DNA from: Chondrinema litorale
GTDB taxonomy: Bacteria > Bacteroidota > Bacteroidia > Cytophagales > Flammeovirgaceae
Direction of reading: 5' to 3'
Length of the DNA stretch: 64,000 nt
NCBI RefSeq assembly: GCF_026250525.1
Contig: NZ_CP111043.1
Span: forward strand, 1,849,421 to 1,913,420
Below, in pieces: positions 1-9,741 of the stretch. The notes under the pieces were generated by a model, which was given only the letters and a program-made list of their open reading frames with translations, was not told the origin of the DNA and ran no database searches. How positions within the stretch are numbered: the first letter of the stretch is position 1; each line of letters opens with the position of its first letter. A program made the translations under genes and the position numbers.

Positions 1-391
1 CATTTACTGTAGCTCCATGAGGGATTTGGTAAAAAACGTCCACCAAAACGATGTTTACTAAAATGGGAATCAGGATAAAAACTCCTAACAACCTCGTTTT
101 TCTGGGGAATAATAAAATAGCTCCAATTATCTGTGTTATTCCAATAATGTAGGCATAGTAAACTGAATGCCCGAAAAATACCCATGTTAACTCAAACCCA
201 GAAAGCTCACCGACAGGTCTCTCCAACATTTCTCCTTCAAAAACAAACTGACCTTGTACAAGCTTGGCATAACCATAAGCTAAAAGATAAAATCCAGCAT
301 ATACACTTATTGCCAATTCAATCCGCTCTTTTTTGAAAAAGGATTGAATGCTATTCGTCATGGATTTATTAGTAAATGTTGTTTGCGACAT
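1..391 (-). CDS. DoxX-like integral membrane protein (3' part missing)
   Basis: The frame is open from an ATG at 391 to the window edge, giving 130 codons, so the C-terminus lies outside. After a short basic N-terminus (MSQTTFTNKS) there are about four hydrophobic segments, including AISVYAGFYLLAYGYAKL and IIGITQIIGAILLFF. The pattern of a first helix with a G-Y-A-K-L turn, a pair of central helices and an FPRKTRLLG loop resembles small DoxX-type four-helix membrane proteins. That family call is tentative. No catalytic residues are visible. The gene is followed upstream (to the right) by the purL terminator and is not obviously co-transcribed with purL. Confidence 0.55.
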   Translation of the reverse strand, partial: MSQTTFTNKSMTNSIQSFFKKERIELAISVYAGFYLLAYGYAKLVQGQFVFEGEMLERPVGELSGFELTWVFFGHSVYYAYIIGITQIIGAILLFPRKTRLLGVFILIPILVNIVLVDVFYQIPHGATVN

Positions 392-587
392 GAAAATAAT
401 AGATTTAAAAAAATTCAATAATTAGCTTTTTCTTTTATGCATACAGGCACTACTTGCGACTGATGTTTCTGTGTGATTATATCTCCATATAATTCTGGCC
501 TTCTTGTTTTTCCTTATCTGTAACCAACTTTTTAATTTGAAGCTATCAAATTCATTCTTAACAGAACTGACGCTGTATTTTTTTGCA

Positions 588-630
588 TAAAAAAAGTCTG
601 TAATTTCTGATTAGAGAAATATACAGACTT
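588..630 (-). terminator. Rho-independent terminator of purL
   Basis: On the minus strand a stem AAGTCTGTA / TACAGACTT (622-630 with 594-602), extended by an inner AGAAAT/ATTTCT pair and one bulge, is followed by a run of seven T. It lies 64 bases beyond the purL stop codon. The remaining bases between here and the start at 391 hold no gene that I can see. Confidence 0.75.
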
Positions 631-693
631 ATTATTTGTAAGTAAATGAGAAAAATGATGAAACGTCAATTAATTAACCTTTCAAAATTATCT

Positions 694-3600
694 TTATAAG
701 ACTTTAGACTTCACCCACTCTCTAGCATTTACAAATGCTTGAATCCAAGGAGAAACTTCGTCTGCTGATCTTGTTTCGTCATAATATGCCCAGTTCCAAG
801 GGAAAATTGTTCTTTCGAGGTGAGGCATAATCGCTAAATGTCTGCCATTTGCTGAGCTTATTGCTGCTGTATTGTAATCTGAGCCATTTGGATTACCCGG
901 ATACGCCTGATAACTGTATTTACCAACAACATTGTAAGCACTTTCTTCCATTGGCATGTTGAATTTACCTTCGCCGTGAGCCACCCAAATTCCCATGCGT
1001 GTACCAGCAAGGTTATTAAACAATACCGAATCATTTTCAGGAATATCCATGTTTACAAAACCACACTCAAATTTACCTGAGGCATTATGCAACATCTTAG
1101 TTTTTTGTGGATGTTCTGGATTAAGCAAGTTAAGCTCAACCATTAACTGGCAACCATTACAAACACCTAAACTCAATGTATCTTCTCTTGCATAGAAGTT
1201 ATCCAATGCTTTTTTCGCTTTTTCATTATAAAGGAAAGCACCAGCCCAACCTTTTGCAGAACCCAATACATCTGAGTTAGAGAATCCACCAACAAAAACA
1301 ATAAAGTTTACATCTTCCAATGTCTCTCTTCCTGCGATTAGGTCGGTCATATGCACATCTTTTACATCGAAACCGGCGAGATACATAGAATAAGCCATCT
1401 CTCTATCACCATTTACCCCTTTCTCTCTGATGATGGCTGCTTTAACACCCGTTGGAGTTCTTCTTGTCGGATCGATGCCTAAATCTTTAAACTTACCTGT
1501 AAAACCAGCAGGGAATTTATAAGTAAGCTCTTGAGATTTATAGTTCTCGAATCTTTCTGTAGCTAGTGCTTCACCACTTTGCTTTTTATCTAAAAGATAA
1601 GAAGTTTTCATCCAAACATCACGAAGAGCATTTACATCAAATTCTTGAGAAGTGCCATTTTGTGAAATGCTTAGTTTTCTTGCTTCAACTACTTCACCAA
1701 GTACTTGTACTTCAACACCTGCATTTGCAAGAATTTCTTCTGCTTTGCTATCTGCACTAACTTGAACAATTACACTTGGATTTTCACTGAATAGTACACT
1801 TATCAAATCTTTGCTTTCAAAAGCATCCAGATTGATATTCATACCATAATTATTTCTAGCGAAGAGCATTTCTAACAATGCAGTTACCATACCTCCGGCA
1901 GAAATATCGTGTCCAGCTAAAATCTCATCATCAATAATTAATTGTTGTAATGTGTTGAAAGCTGTTGCAAAATATTCGGCACCTTTTACTTCTGGTACTT
2001 CATTACCAAGTTGGTTGATAACTTGTGCAAAAGTACTTCCACCTAGTTTGAAGGTATCACCAGAGAAATTGATATATAATAATTTGCTTCCGGCTTCTGG
2101 TTTCACTACTGGGCTTACAATTTTAGTAATATCACTAACCTCACCAACAGCAGAGATAATTACTGTACCTGGAGAGTAAACTACGCCATCAGAATACTTC
2201 TGCGTCATAGAAAGTGAATCTTTACCAGTTGGTATGTTAATACCTAGTTTGCAAGCAAAATCACTTACTGCCTCAACAGCTTTATATAAGCGAGCATCTT
2301 CTCCTTCATTTTTACATGGCCACATCCAGTTTGCACTTAAAGAAACTGATTTTAATTGATGGTCGAGTGGCGCCCAAACTAAATTGGTAAGAGATTCGGC
2401 AATGGCTGTTACTGCACCAACATCAGACTTAATTAAACCAGCTACTGGCGCATGTCCGATAGAAGTTGCAATACCTTTTTTACTTAGGAAATCTATCGCC
2501 ATTACAGCCACATTATTTAATGGCAACTGTACAGGTCCGGCAGTTTGTTGCTTCGCTACTTTACCAGTTACACAACGGTCTACTTTGTTGGTTAACCAAT
2601 CCTTACTAGCAACAGCCTCTAATTGAAGAACTGCTTTTAAATATTCAGTTAGTTTGTCAACAGAGTATGTTAATGGAGCAAACTCTTCTGTAACTGCTTT
2701 ATCTTGCATTACAGTTTTGGGAGGCTTGCCAAACATGTCTTCCAACTTCCAGTTGATTGGTTTATCACCAGAACTTTTATCTTCGAAACAGAAATGCATG
2801 TCTCCGGTAGTTTCACCTACTACATACATTGGACTTCTTTCTCTGGCTGCAATTTTCTGTAAAACTTCTATGTGCTCAGGTTTCATTACCAAGCCCATGC
2901 GCTCCTGTGATTCATTTCCTACAATCTCTTTTGCAGAAAGGGTTGGGTCTCCTACTGGTAACTTATCCACATCGATGGTTCCACCAGTTTCTTCAACTAG
3001 CTCAGAAAGACAGTTTAAATGACCACCAGCACCATGATCGTGAATAGACACAATATGGTTATCATCAGCTTCGGCAAATGCTCTAATGGTATTGTACACC
3101 CTTTTCTGCATTTCTGGGTTTGAACGCTGTACTGCATTTAACTCGATGCTATTAGCAAACTCACCAGTAGCTACTGAAGAAACAGCACCACCGCCCATAC
3201 CGATTCGGTAATTATCTCCACCAAGTACTACTATTTTATCTCCTTTCTCAGGTATACGTTTCTTGCTATCGCGAAGACAACCAAAACCGATACCACCAGC
3301 CATCATAATTACCTTATCAAAGCCGTATCTCTTATCTCCTTCCTGATGTTCAAAAGTAAGAACAGAACCACCAATTAGTGGCTGACCGAATTTGTTCCCA
3401 AAATCGCTCGCACCATTAGAAGCTTTTATCAAAATATCCATTGGCGACTGGTACAACCACTTTCTCTCGTCCATGCCTTTTTCCCAATCTCTGCCTTTTT
3501 CTAATCTTGAGTAAGAAGTCATATACACAGCAGTTCCTGCTAATGGCAAACTGCCTGTTCCACCCGCCATTCTATCTCTAATTTCACCACCAGAACCAGT

Positions 3601-4386
3601 TGCTGCTCCATTAAATGGCTCTACTGTTGTAGGAAAGTTATGTGTTTCTGCTTTTAGAGAGATTACTGTATCAATGTCTTTAATTACAAAGTAATCTGGC
3701 TTATCGTGAGTTGCGGGTGCAAACTGTTCTATTTTAGGCCCTTTTATAAAAGCTACATTATCTTTATAAGCAGAAACCAGAATGTTAGGATTCTCTTTAG
3801 AGGTTTTCTTAATGAGTTGGAATAAAGAAGATGGCATTACTTTTCCATCAATCACAAATTCACCATTAAAAATTTTGTGTCTACAGTGCTCCGAGTTTAC
3901 CTGAGAAAAACCAAAAACTTCACTGTCTGTTAGTTTTCTTCCAAGTTTTTCACTCACACTATCCAAATAGGCGATTTCATCATCACTCAGTGCCAGACCT
4001 TCTTTTTTATTGAAAGATGCAATATCTTCAATAAACAAAATAGGATCAGGTTTTTTATCTATAGTGAAAATTTCTTGATCCAGACCTTCATACATTGCCT
4101 GCAACATAGGGTCAAAAGCTGTTTTTTTATCATCAACAGCCATAAACTCTTCAATTCGCTTCAAGCCATCAATGCCCATGTTTAAGCAAATTTCCACAGC
4201 ATTGGTACTCCATGGAGTAATCATCTCTTTTCTTGGGCCTACAAAAAAACCTGTTAGTTCTTTAGCATCCAGAAATTTTGCATCTCCAAATAACCATTTG
4301 AGGCTGTTAAGAGCTGATTCGCCCAGCATATCTGTAGTATGGCAGGCTATTATTTTACCACTTTGATTTTCAAAAAAAAGTATCAT
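694..4386 (-). CDS. purL: Phosphoribosylformylglycinamidine synthase (FGAM synthase), single-chain form
   Basis: This cytosolic enzyme makes FGAM from FGAR, glutamine and ATP, the fourth step of purine synthesis. The 1230 residues match the large single-chain PurL, in which the N-terminal domain, two AIR-synthase-like halves and a glutamine amidotransferase are fused. Visible motifs are SEHCRHKIF near residue 167, ETHNFPT and GAATGSGGEIRDR in the first ATP half, HDISAGG in the second, and the amidotransferase triad LGVCNGCQ (Cys1076) with MPHLER (His1189, Glu1191). The ATG at 4386 gives a normal N-terminus. The gene stands alone between a terminator and a divergent signalling gene. purM lies about 2.6 kb away on the other strand, so the purine genes are not one operon here. 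Confidence 0.97.
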   Translation of the reverse strand: MILFFENQSGKIIACHTTDMLGESALNSLKWLFGDAKFLDAKELTGFFVGPRKEMITPWSTNAVEICLNMGIDGLKRIEEFMAVDDKKTAFDPMLQAMYEGLDQEIFTIDKKPDPILFIEDIASFNKKEGLALSDDEIAYLDSVSEKLGRKLTDSEVFGFSQVNSEHCRHKIFNGEFVIDGKVMPSSLFQLIKKTSKENPNILVSAYKDNVAFIKGPKIEQFAPATHDKPDYFVIKDIDTVISLKAETHNFPTTVEPFNGAATGSGGEIRDRMAGGTGSLPLAGTAVYMTSYSRLEKGRDWEKGMDERKWLYQSPMDILIKASNGASDFGNKFGQPLIGGSVLTFEHQEGDKRYGFDKVIMMAGGIGFGCLRDSKKRIPEKGDKIVVLGGDNYRIGMGGGAVSSVATGEFANSIELNAVQRSNPEMQKRVYNTIRAFAEADDNHIVSIHDHGAGGHLNCLSELVEETGGTIDVDKLPVGDPTLSAKEIVGNESQERMGLVMKPEHIEVLQKIAARERSPMYVVGETTGDMHFCFEDKSSGDKPINWKLEDMFGKPPKTVMQDKAVTEEFAPLTYSVDKLTEYLKAVLQLEAVASKDWLTNKVDRCVTGKVAKQQTAGPVQLPLNNVAVMAIDFLSKKGIATSIGHAPVAGLIKSDVGAVTAIAESLTNLVWAPLDHQLKSVSLSANWMWPCKNEGEDARLYKAVEAVSDFACKLGINIPTGKDSLSMTQKYSDGVVYSPGTVIISAVGEVSDITKIVSPVVKPEAGSKLLYINFSGDTFKLGGSTFAQVINQLGNEVPEVKGAEYFATAFNTLQQLIIDDEILAGHDISAGGMVTALLEMLFARNNYGMNINLDAFESKDLISVLFSENPSVIVQVSADSKAEEILANAGVEVQVLGEVVEARKLSISQNGTSQEFDVNALRDVWMKTSYLLDKKQSGEALATERFENYKSQELTYKFPAGFTGKFKDLGIDPTRRTPTGVKAAIIREKGVNGDREMAYSMYLAGFDVKDVHMTDLIAGRETLEDVNFIVFVGGFSNSDVLGSAKGWAGAFLYNEKAKKALDNFYAREDTLSLGVCNGCQLMVELNLLNPEHPQKTKMLHNASGKFECGFVNMDIPENDSVLFNNLAGTRMGIWVAHGEGKFNMPMEESAYNVVGKYSYQAYPGNPNGSDYNTAAISSANGRHLAIMPHLERTIFPWNWAYYDETRSADEVSPWIQAFVNAREWVKSKVL

Positions 4387-4424
4387 TTGAGAAGGACTGC
4401 TTATTATTTAAATCAATTCAGTGG

Positions 4425-4432
4425 CAAATTTA
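4425..4432 (-). promoter_or_regulatory. Candidate Bacteroidota -7 promoter element for purL
   Basis: On the minus strand the bases TAAATTTG fit the Bacteroidota primary sigma -7 consensus TAnnTTTG exactly and would place a transcript start about 30 bases before the purL ATG. I found no clear TTTG at -33, so this remains a candidate. Confidence 0.35.
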
Positions 4433-4668
4433 TACATTAATTTTTCCTGTGAGATTTTTATAATAGAAATTAACAAGTTGCTTGCTAAGTTTCCTATTTC
4501 TTCCATGTTATTTTCCAGTCTTAATGCTGAAAAAATTTATTGATATGATTTAATTAAATTATTCTTTATAAATGCTTTTAATAAAACTAGAAGGCTTGCG
4601 TTGTTAAGGTGCTTTTAATTAACAAACCATATAATCAACTGTGCTGCGACTAATCAAGCATTTTTAGC

Positions 4669-6933
4669 ATGACAAGAACTTTTATAATATTTTTCAACTC
4701 AATTTTATTCAGCCTTTTAATCAGCAATTCACTTTTTGCTCAGGAAATTAAATCAATTAAAGGTTTTGTAATTGATGAAGACGGAGCACCAGTTAATGGA
4801 GTGAAAATTTCTCTGGGAAAAGGATACGTTATTACTGATAAAGATGGGAATTTTATTGCCGAAGTAGGTGAAGGCAATGAGGCTTTTGATAATATCCAGT
4901 TTTTTAAGCGTGGACATGCATTAAAAACTTGGGAAAAAACTCAGAAAAACGGCGATGAGGTTTTAAAAATATTCACTTCCTATACCGAATTTGAACTACT
5001 CGGTAAAGCTTTTGACGAATACGGTGAAGTTCTTAAAAATACAGAAGTGGTACTTGCTACCGCAGATCCACAAATTATAGCTCAAACAAATGATAAAGGC
5101 ATATTTTCTATGCATATTCCCGCTTATGTGAGAGTAAATAAGAAAAGTGTATTTATTATGAAGGGCAGAAAGGTAGAAAGTGAAGGCATTGAATTTCAGG
5201 AGAAAGGAGGTATTCTACATGTTGCTTTGCCAGTAAAAATGCAAAAAATTGTAGTTTTTGACGATAGCAACCAAAGACTTGAGAGTTTTGAAGTTAAGGT
5301 AAACGGGAAAGGTTACACTACTAATAATAAAGGTGAAATAAATATAAGACTTGGTGATAAGAAAGATAACACTTTTACAGCTCCCGGTTTTGCACAAAAT
5401 GAAGTAAAATACCTTTCTGCAGATCAGATTATAATGGTTTACCTTAAAAAATCTGAATTTGATAATACAGAAGTAAAAACTGATACAGATCTAAAAACAA
5501 CCGATACAAATGGTGATAAGGATGAGTTAATTGCCACAACCAAAACAGAAGACCTTGTTGAGCAATATGGCAAAGATTTCAATTACATCATCAATGAGTT
5601 AGAGCTCGAAAAGCAAATGCTTATTGAACGAAGCAACCAGATTCGAACTGAAATGGAAAAGGTTGCAGAGAAAATGAATAAAGAAGAAGAACTCAATGAT
5701 GATGAGAAAGAAATGCTTAATGAGTATATGACTCAACTCGAAAGTCAGCTTATTGAAAATGATTTAGCTTACGAAGATGCTCAGGTAAAAACAAAAGAAA
5801 TTATAGACCGCATGAAAATGGCAATGATGAATAAAGATTCATTAAACCAAGCCACCGAAGAGAAACTGGAAGTAGCGGTAATTGAAAAGCAAAAAGTTGA
5901 AGAAGAGCTCCAAAGAGATATATTTATTTTTTCTGTAGTTGCCTGTTCTTTACTAGCCATACTTGGAGTAACAGTATTTTCAAGTAGAAGAATTAAGAAA
6001 CAAAGAAATGAGTTGGCAATAGTAAACCAACAGTTAAATGAAGCTAAAGATGAGCTAGTTGAAAATGTAAAAGAGATCCACAGCCAAAACGAAGAAATTA
6101 AAAAACAGTCTGAAGATCTTAAAATACTGAACATAGAAGTAACTCAGAAAAACAAAAAGATTACGGATAACATCCGATATGCTTTAACTGTACAAGAAGC
6201 ATTGTTGCCATCTCAAGACAAAATGAAAAAGTATTTAAAAGACTTTTTCATCACTTACTTGCCTAAAGACATTGTATCTGGTGATTTTTACTGGTTCACC
6301 CATATTCCGGCTGAAGATGGTGCTACTGAAAAATTATTTATTGCTGCTGTAGACTGTACCGGTCATGGTGTGTCTGGAGCATTTATGTCTTTAATTGGTA
6401 GCACTTTGCTCAACGAAATTGTTAACCAACGTCAGATTCACAAAACAGATGATATTCTTTATGAGCTCAACAGAAATGTAGCTCATCAACTTAAGCAAAA
6501 AGAAAATGCCGGAAATGATGGCATGGACTTGAGTTTATGTTGTATTGAATATAAAAATGATGATACTGTAACGGTAAATTATTCTGGTGCAAAAAGACCT
6601 CTTACCTATTTCGATCATAAAACAAAGGAAATTAAGAGTATAAGAGGTGATAGAAAGTCTGTAGGTGGTAAACACAATCTAGATTATCAGTTTTCAAACC
6701 AAGAAATTCAACTACAGAAAGGAGATTGTATTTACCTTGACTCAGATGGTTTAACAGATCAGAATAATTCTCAGAGAGAAAGGTTTGGGACTCAGCGTTT
6801 ACAGAACTTATTGTTAGAAATTGCTGAAAATCCAATGGTAACTCAAAAGAAAATTCTGGAAGAAAATCTGGAGAATCATCAAGGTGATAACGAACAAAGA
6901 GATGATATTTTAGTGATAGGCATCCGTCTATAA
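4669..6933 (+). CDS. Membrane-anchored SpoIIE/PP2C-type serine phosphatase with periplasmic beta domains
   Basis: A signal peptide ends near residue 25 (SLFAQ). A carboxypeptidase-regulatory-like beta domain follows (IKGFVIDEDGAPVNGVKIS, residues about 30-65) with further related beta repeats to about 270. Next come a charged coiled coil (about 290-400), one transmembrane helix (about 416-437, FSVVACSLLAILGVTVF), a second coiled coil with KQRNEL and KKITDNIRYA, and a C-terminal PP2C phosphatase (about 515-754). Metal-binding acidic motifs are SGDFYW near 538, VDCTGHGVSGAF near 561 and QRDDIL near the end. The likely role is to read an extracytoplasmic signal and dephosphorylate a cytosolic partner such as an anti-sigma antagonist. 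No partner is adjacent. The beta-domain, coil and PP2C layout is familiar in Cytophagales. Confidence 0.85.
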   Translation: MTRTFIIFFNSILFSLLISNSLFAQEIKSIKGFVIDEDGAPVNGVKISLGKGYVITDKDGNFIAEVGEGNEAFDNIQFFKRGHALKTWEKTQKNGDEVLKIFTSYTEFELLGKAFDEYGEVLKNTEVVLATADPQIIAQTNDKGIFSMHIPAYVRVNKKSVFIMKGRKVESEGIEFQEKGGILHVALPVKMQKIVVFDDSNQRLESFEVKVNGKGYTTNNKGEINIRLGDKKDNTFTAPGFAQNEVKYLSADQIIMVYLKKSEFDNTEVKTDTDLKTTDTNGDKDELIATTKTEDLVEQYGKDFNYIINELELEKQMLIERSNQIRTEMEKVAEKMNKEEELNDDEKEMLNEYMTQLESQLIENDLAYEDAQVKTKEIIDRMKMAMMNKDSLNQATEEKLEVAVIEKQKVEEELQRDIFIFSVVACSLLAILGVTVFSSRRIKKQRNELAIVNQQLNEAKDELVENVKEIHSQNEEIKKQSEDLKILNIEVTQKNKKITDNIRYALTVQEALLPSQDKMKKYLKDFFITYLPKDIVSGDFYWFTHIPAEDGATEKLFIAAVDCTGHGVSGAFMSLIGSTLLNEIVNQRQIHKTDDILYELNRNVAHQLKQKENAGNDGMDLSLCCIEYKNDDTVTVNYSGAKRPLTYFDHKTKEIKSIRGDRKSVGGKHNLDYQFSNQEIQLQKGDCIYLDSDGLTDQNNSQRERFGTQRLQNLLLEIAENPMVTQKKILEENLENHQGDNEQRDDILVIGIRL

Positions 6934-6974
6934 TCCAAACAAATCTTATACTCACATAACAGATTGTATTTTCG

Positions 6975-6996
6975 AAGGGCTATTTGCCCTTTTTTT
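6975..6996 (+). terminator. Rho-independent terminator between the phosphatase gene and purM
   Basis: Stem AAGGGC / GCCCTT (6975-6980 with 6986-6991) with loop TATTT runs into seven T. It ends only about 22 bases before the purM ATG, which leaves little room for a separate purM leader. Confidence 0.75.
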
Positions 6997-7018
6997 ATTT
7001 TCTTTGCAAAAAAAAAGC

Positions 7019-8185
7019 ATGTCAGAAAGATATAACAATCGCGGAGTTTCAGCTTCTAAAGAAGACATTCATGAAGCTATTAAAAATATAGATAAAGGAT
7101 TATACCCTAAAGCATTTTGTAAGATAGTACCTGATTTTTTAGGTAATGATTCTGACTATTGCAATATTATGCATGCAGATGGAGCAGGAACAAAATCTTC
7201 TTTGGCCTACCTTTATTGGAAAGAAACTGGTGATATGTCGGTTTGGAAGGGAATTGCACAAGATGCAATCGTGATGAATATCGATGATTTACTTTGTGTG
7301 GGTGTAACTGACAGCATGCTAGTCTCTTCTACTATTGGAAGAAATAAAAACCTGATTCCGGGCGAGGTAATCTCTGCTATTATCAACGGAACTGAAGAAA
7401 TTCTGGAAGAACTCAGAAGTTACGGAGTAAATATCTACAGTACCGGTGGCGAAACTGCTGATGTTGGAGATTTGGTAAGAACTATTATTGTAGATTGCAC
7501 GGTAACTGCCAGAGTTCCAAGAAGTGAAGTAATTGATAATGCCAATATTAAAGCGGGTGATGTAATTGTAGGTTTGGCTTCTTATGGACAAACTAGTTAT
7601 GAGAAAGAATACAATGGCGGTATGGGAAGTAACGGATTAACTTCTGCTCGTCATGATGTTTTTGCTAATTACATTGCGCAAAAATATCCAGAAAGTTTTG
7701 ATCCATTGGTGCCTCAAAACCTCATTTATTCTGGCTCAAAGTCTTTAACTGATACTTTAGAAGGACTTTCTGTAGATGCAGGTAAACTTGTTTTATCTCC
7801 AACGAGAACTTATGCTCCTGTCATCAAAAAAGTACTAGAAGAACACAGACCAGAAATTCATGGTATGGTTCATTGCAGCGGTGGAGCCCAAACAAAAATC
7901 CTTCATTTTGTTGATAACCTCCATATTATCAAGGATAATCTTTTCCCTACTCCTCCTCTCTTCAAACTAATCCAGAAGGAAAGTAAAACTGACTGGAAAG
8001 AGATGTATAAAGTGTTTAACATGGGACACAGAATGGAATTATATGTTCCTGAAGCACAAGCTCAGTCTATTATTGATATTGCAAAATCTTTTAATATCGA
8101 TGCGCAAATCGTTGGAAGAGTAGAAGCTGCTAAAGAGAAATCACTCACTTTAACTTCTGAACACGGTACATTTTACTATTCGTAA
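7019..8185 (+). CDS. purM: Phosphoribosylformylglycinamidine cyclo-ligase (AIR synthase), Bacteroidota type
   Basis: The enzyme closes FGAM to AIR with ATP, the step directly after PurL. The 388 residues carry the AIR-synthase fold: HADGAGTKSSLAYLYW near residue 47 for the glycine-rich ATP/substrate loop, DDLLCVGVT, STGGETADVGD near 150, and GMVHCSGGAQTKI near 285. Length and divergence from enterobacterial PurM (about 345 residues) fit the form used by Bacteroidota. I chose the ATG at 7019 over an in-frame TTG at 7004, because a terminator ends at about 6996 and homologues start near MSERYNNRG. No Shine-Dalgarno sequence is visible. Confidence 0.92.
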   Translation: MSERYNNRGVSASKEDIHEAIKNIDKGLYPKAFCKIVPDFLGNDSDYCNIMHADGAGTKSSLAYLYWKETGDMSVWKGIAQDAIVMNIDDLLCVGVTDSMLVSSTIGRNKNLIPGEVISAIINGTEEILEELRSYGVNIYSTGGETADVGDLVRTIIVDCTVTARVPRSEVIDNANIKAGDVIVGLASYGQTSYEKEYNGGMGSNGLTSARHDVFANYIAQKYPESFDPLVPQNLIYSGSKSLTDTLEGLSVDAGKLVLSPTRTYAPVIKKVLEEHRPEIHGMVHCSGGAQTKILHFVDNLHIIKDNLFPTPPLFKLIQKESKTDWKEMYKVFNMGHRMELYVPEAQAQSIIDIAKSFNIDAQIVGRVEAAKEKSLTLTSEHGTFYYS

Positions 8186-8265
8186 TTTTTTATAATTACT
8201 ACAGTATTCCATATATTTAAAAATTCAATACCTGTAAATTATACCAACAATTCCCAGTCTTGTAA

Positions 8266-8291
8266 GCATTAGAGAATTTTTACTCTAATGC
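8266..8291 (+). terminator. Hairpin after purM, no U-tract
   Basis: GCATTAGAG and CTCTAATGC pair perfectly around an eight-base loop, 80 bases after the purM stop codon. No T-run follows, so it may be a weak terminator or a 3' stabilising structure. Confidence 0.4.
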
Positions 8292-8353
8292 AGTCTACTT
8301 GTGTAGTATTCTAAACTAACTCAAGTAAATATAAATAACACATTAATTACAAG

Positions 8354-9676
8354 ATGGAATCAAGCGTAATGAAGAAGCCTAGACTGAGCTTCTGGCAAAT
8401 ATGGAACATGAATTTTGGCTTTATGGGCATCCAGTTTGGGTTTGCCCTTCAAAACGCCAACGTAAGTAGAATTTTCGAAACGCTCGGAGCAAACAAAGAA
8501 GAAATTCCTATACTCTGGTTAGCAGCTCCTGTTACAGGTTTACTCATACAACCCGTTATTGGCTATTTTAGTGATAGAACTTGGCATTCCAAGTTAGGCA
8601 GACGTAGACCTTATTTTTTAATAGGTGCCATACTTTCTTCATTGGCATTAATTGCCATGCCTAACTCTTCTACATTGTGGATGGCAGCCGGAGCACTCTG
8701 GATTATGGATGCCTCCATTAATATTTCTATGGAGCCCTTTAGGGCATTTGTGGGAGATATGCTACCAGACAGACAAAGAACATCCGGTTTTGCAGTGCAA
8801 ACTTTTTTTATAGGTGCTGGCTCTGTTGTAGCATCTGCCTTACCTTTTATCCTCACCAATTGGTTTGGTGTATCCAACACAGCTCCTGAAGGTGAAATAC
8901 CTCCATCGGTAGTCTGGTCTTTTTATCTGGGAGCTTTCGCTTTTATAAGCTGTATTATCTGGACAGTAACTCATTCTTTTGAGTATTCTCCAAAAGAAAT
9001 GAAAGAGTTTTCTCAGGAAGGTTTTGAAGAAGAATCACATGGAATTAATGAGTTTTTCTCCTCATTTGTAAAAATGCCTAAAACCATGATTCAGCTTGCT
9101 TTTGTACAGTATTTCTCATGGTTTGCCTTATTTTGTATGTGGATTTATACTACCTCTGCTGTAACCCAACATATTTTCGGCACAGAAGACACCACCTCTA
9201 AATTATATAATGATGGTGCTGATTTAGTCGGACTTTCTTTTGCTGCTTATAATTTATTTTCGGCATTTCTGGCTTTCTTACTGCCTTATCTGGCTAAAAA
9301 AACAAGCAGAAAACTCGTACATATTATTTGTTTATTTACTGGTGCCGCTGGTTTAGCTTCTATCTCATTCATTAATTCTCCTGAGAATGCGAATCTGATC
9401 TATCTCTCTATGGTCGGTATAGGTTTGGCTTGGTCAAGTATTCTCACGATGCCTTATGCTATGCTTTCAGGTGCTTTGCCTGCAAATAAAATGGGAATCT
9501 ACATGGGTATTTTCAATTTCTTTATAGTAATACCTCAAATAACAGCAGCTTCAATACTCGGCTATCTAATGGTAAATTATTTTGATAACCAAGCAATTAA
9601 TGTGATTATGTTAGGTGCTGTATCTTTTGTAATTTCTGCATTACTCACCTTTTTTGTGAATGATAAAAGTGAATAA
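8354..9676 (+). CDS. MFS transporter, SLC45/GPH-like sugar symporter
   Basis: A 440-residue inner-membrane protein with about twelve hydrophobic helices. The first loop carries the major-facilitator signature in the form SDRTWHSKLGRRRP near residue 83, and the N-terminus (FWQIWNMNFGFMGIQFGFAL) matches the SLC45-like group that moves sugars with protons. Those transporters often sit beside alpha-glucan or maltose genes. Here there is no sugar operon around it, so the substrate is unknown. The start may be ATG 8354 or ATG 8369 (MKKPRLSFW). A strong terminator follows directly. Confidence 0.82.
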   Translation: MESSVMKKPRLSFWQIWNMNFGFMGIQFGFALQNANVSRIFETLGANKEEIPILWLAAPVTGLLIQPVIGYFSDRTWHSKLGRRRPYFLIGAILSSLALIAMPNSSTLWMAAGALWIMDASINISMEPFRAFVGDMLPDRQRTSGFAVQTFFIGAGSVVASALPFILTNWFGVSNTAPEGEIPPSVVWSFYLGAFAFISCIIWTVTHSFEYSPKEMKEFSQEGFEEESHGINEFFSSFVKMPKTMIQLAFVQYFSWFALFCMWIYTTSAVTQHIFGTEDTTSKLYNDGADLVGLSFAAYNLFSAFLAFLLPYLAKKTSRKLVHIICLFTGAAGLASISFINSPENANLIYLSMVGIGLAWSSILTMPYAMLSGALPANKMGIYMGIFNFFIVIPQITAASILGYLMVNYFDNQAINVIMLGAVSFVISALLTFFVNDKSE

Positions 9677-9683
9677 TACTGGT

Positions 9684-9725
9684 AAAACAAAAGCCGGATG
9701 CTCTTAAACATCCGGCTTTTGTTTT
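9684..9725. terminator. Bidirectional terminator between the MFS gene and the DUF2911 gene
   Basis: A perfect 17-base-pair stem (9684-9700 with 9709-9725) with an eight-base loop, A-rich on one side and T-rich on the other, sits between two convergent genes and suits both strands. Confidence 0.85.
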
Positions 9726-9741
9726 CTATAAATTTTTAAGA

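Noticed and set aside
2654..3022. Plus-strand open frame of 122 codons inside purL
   Set aside because: Shadow of purL; no independent motifs, no plausible start context.
7004..7021. TTG start that would extend purM by five residues
   Set aside because: It sits just after the terminator and the extra residues (poly-Lys run) add nothing; the ATG at 7019 fits homologues.
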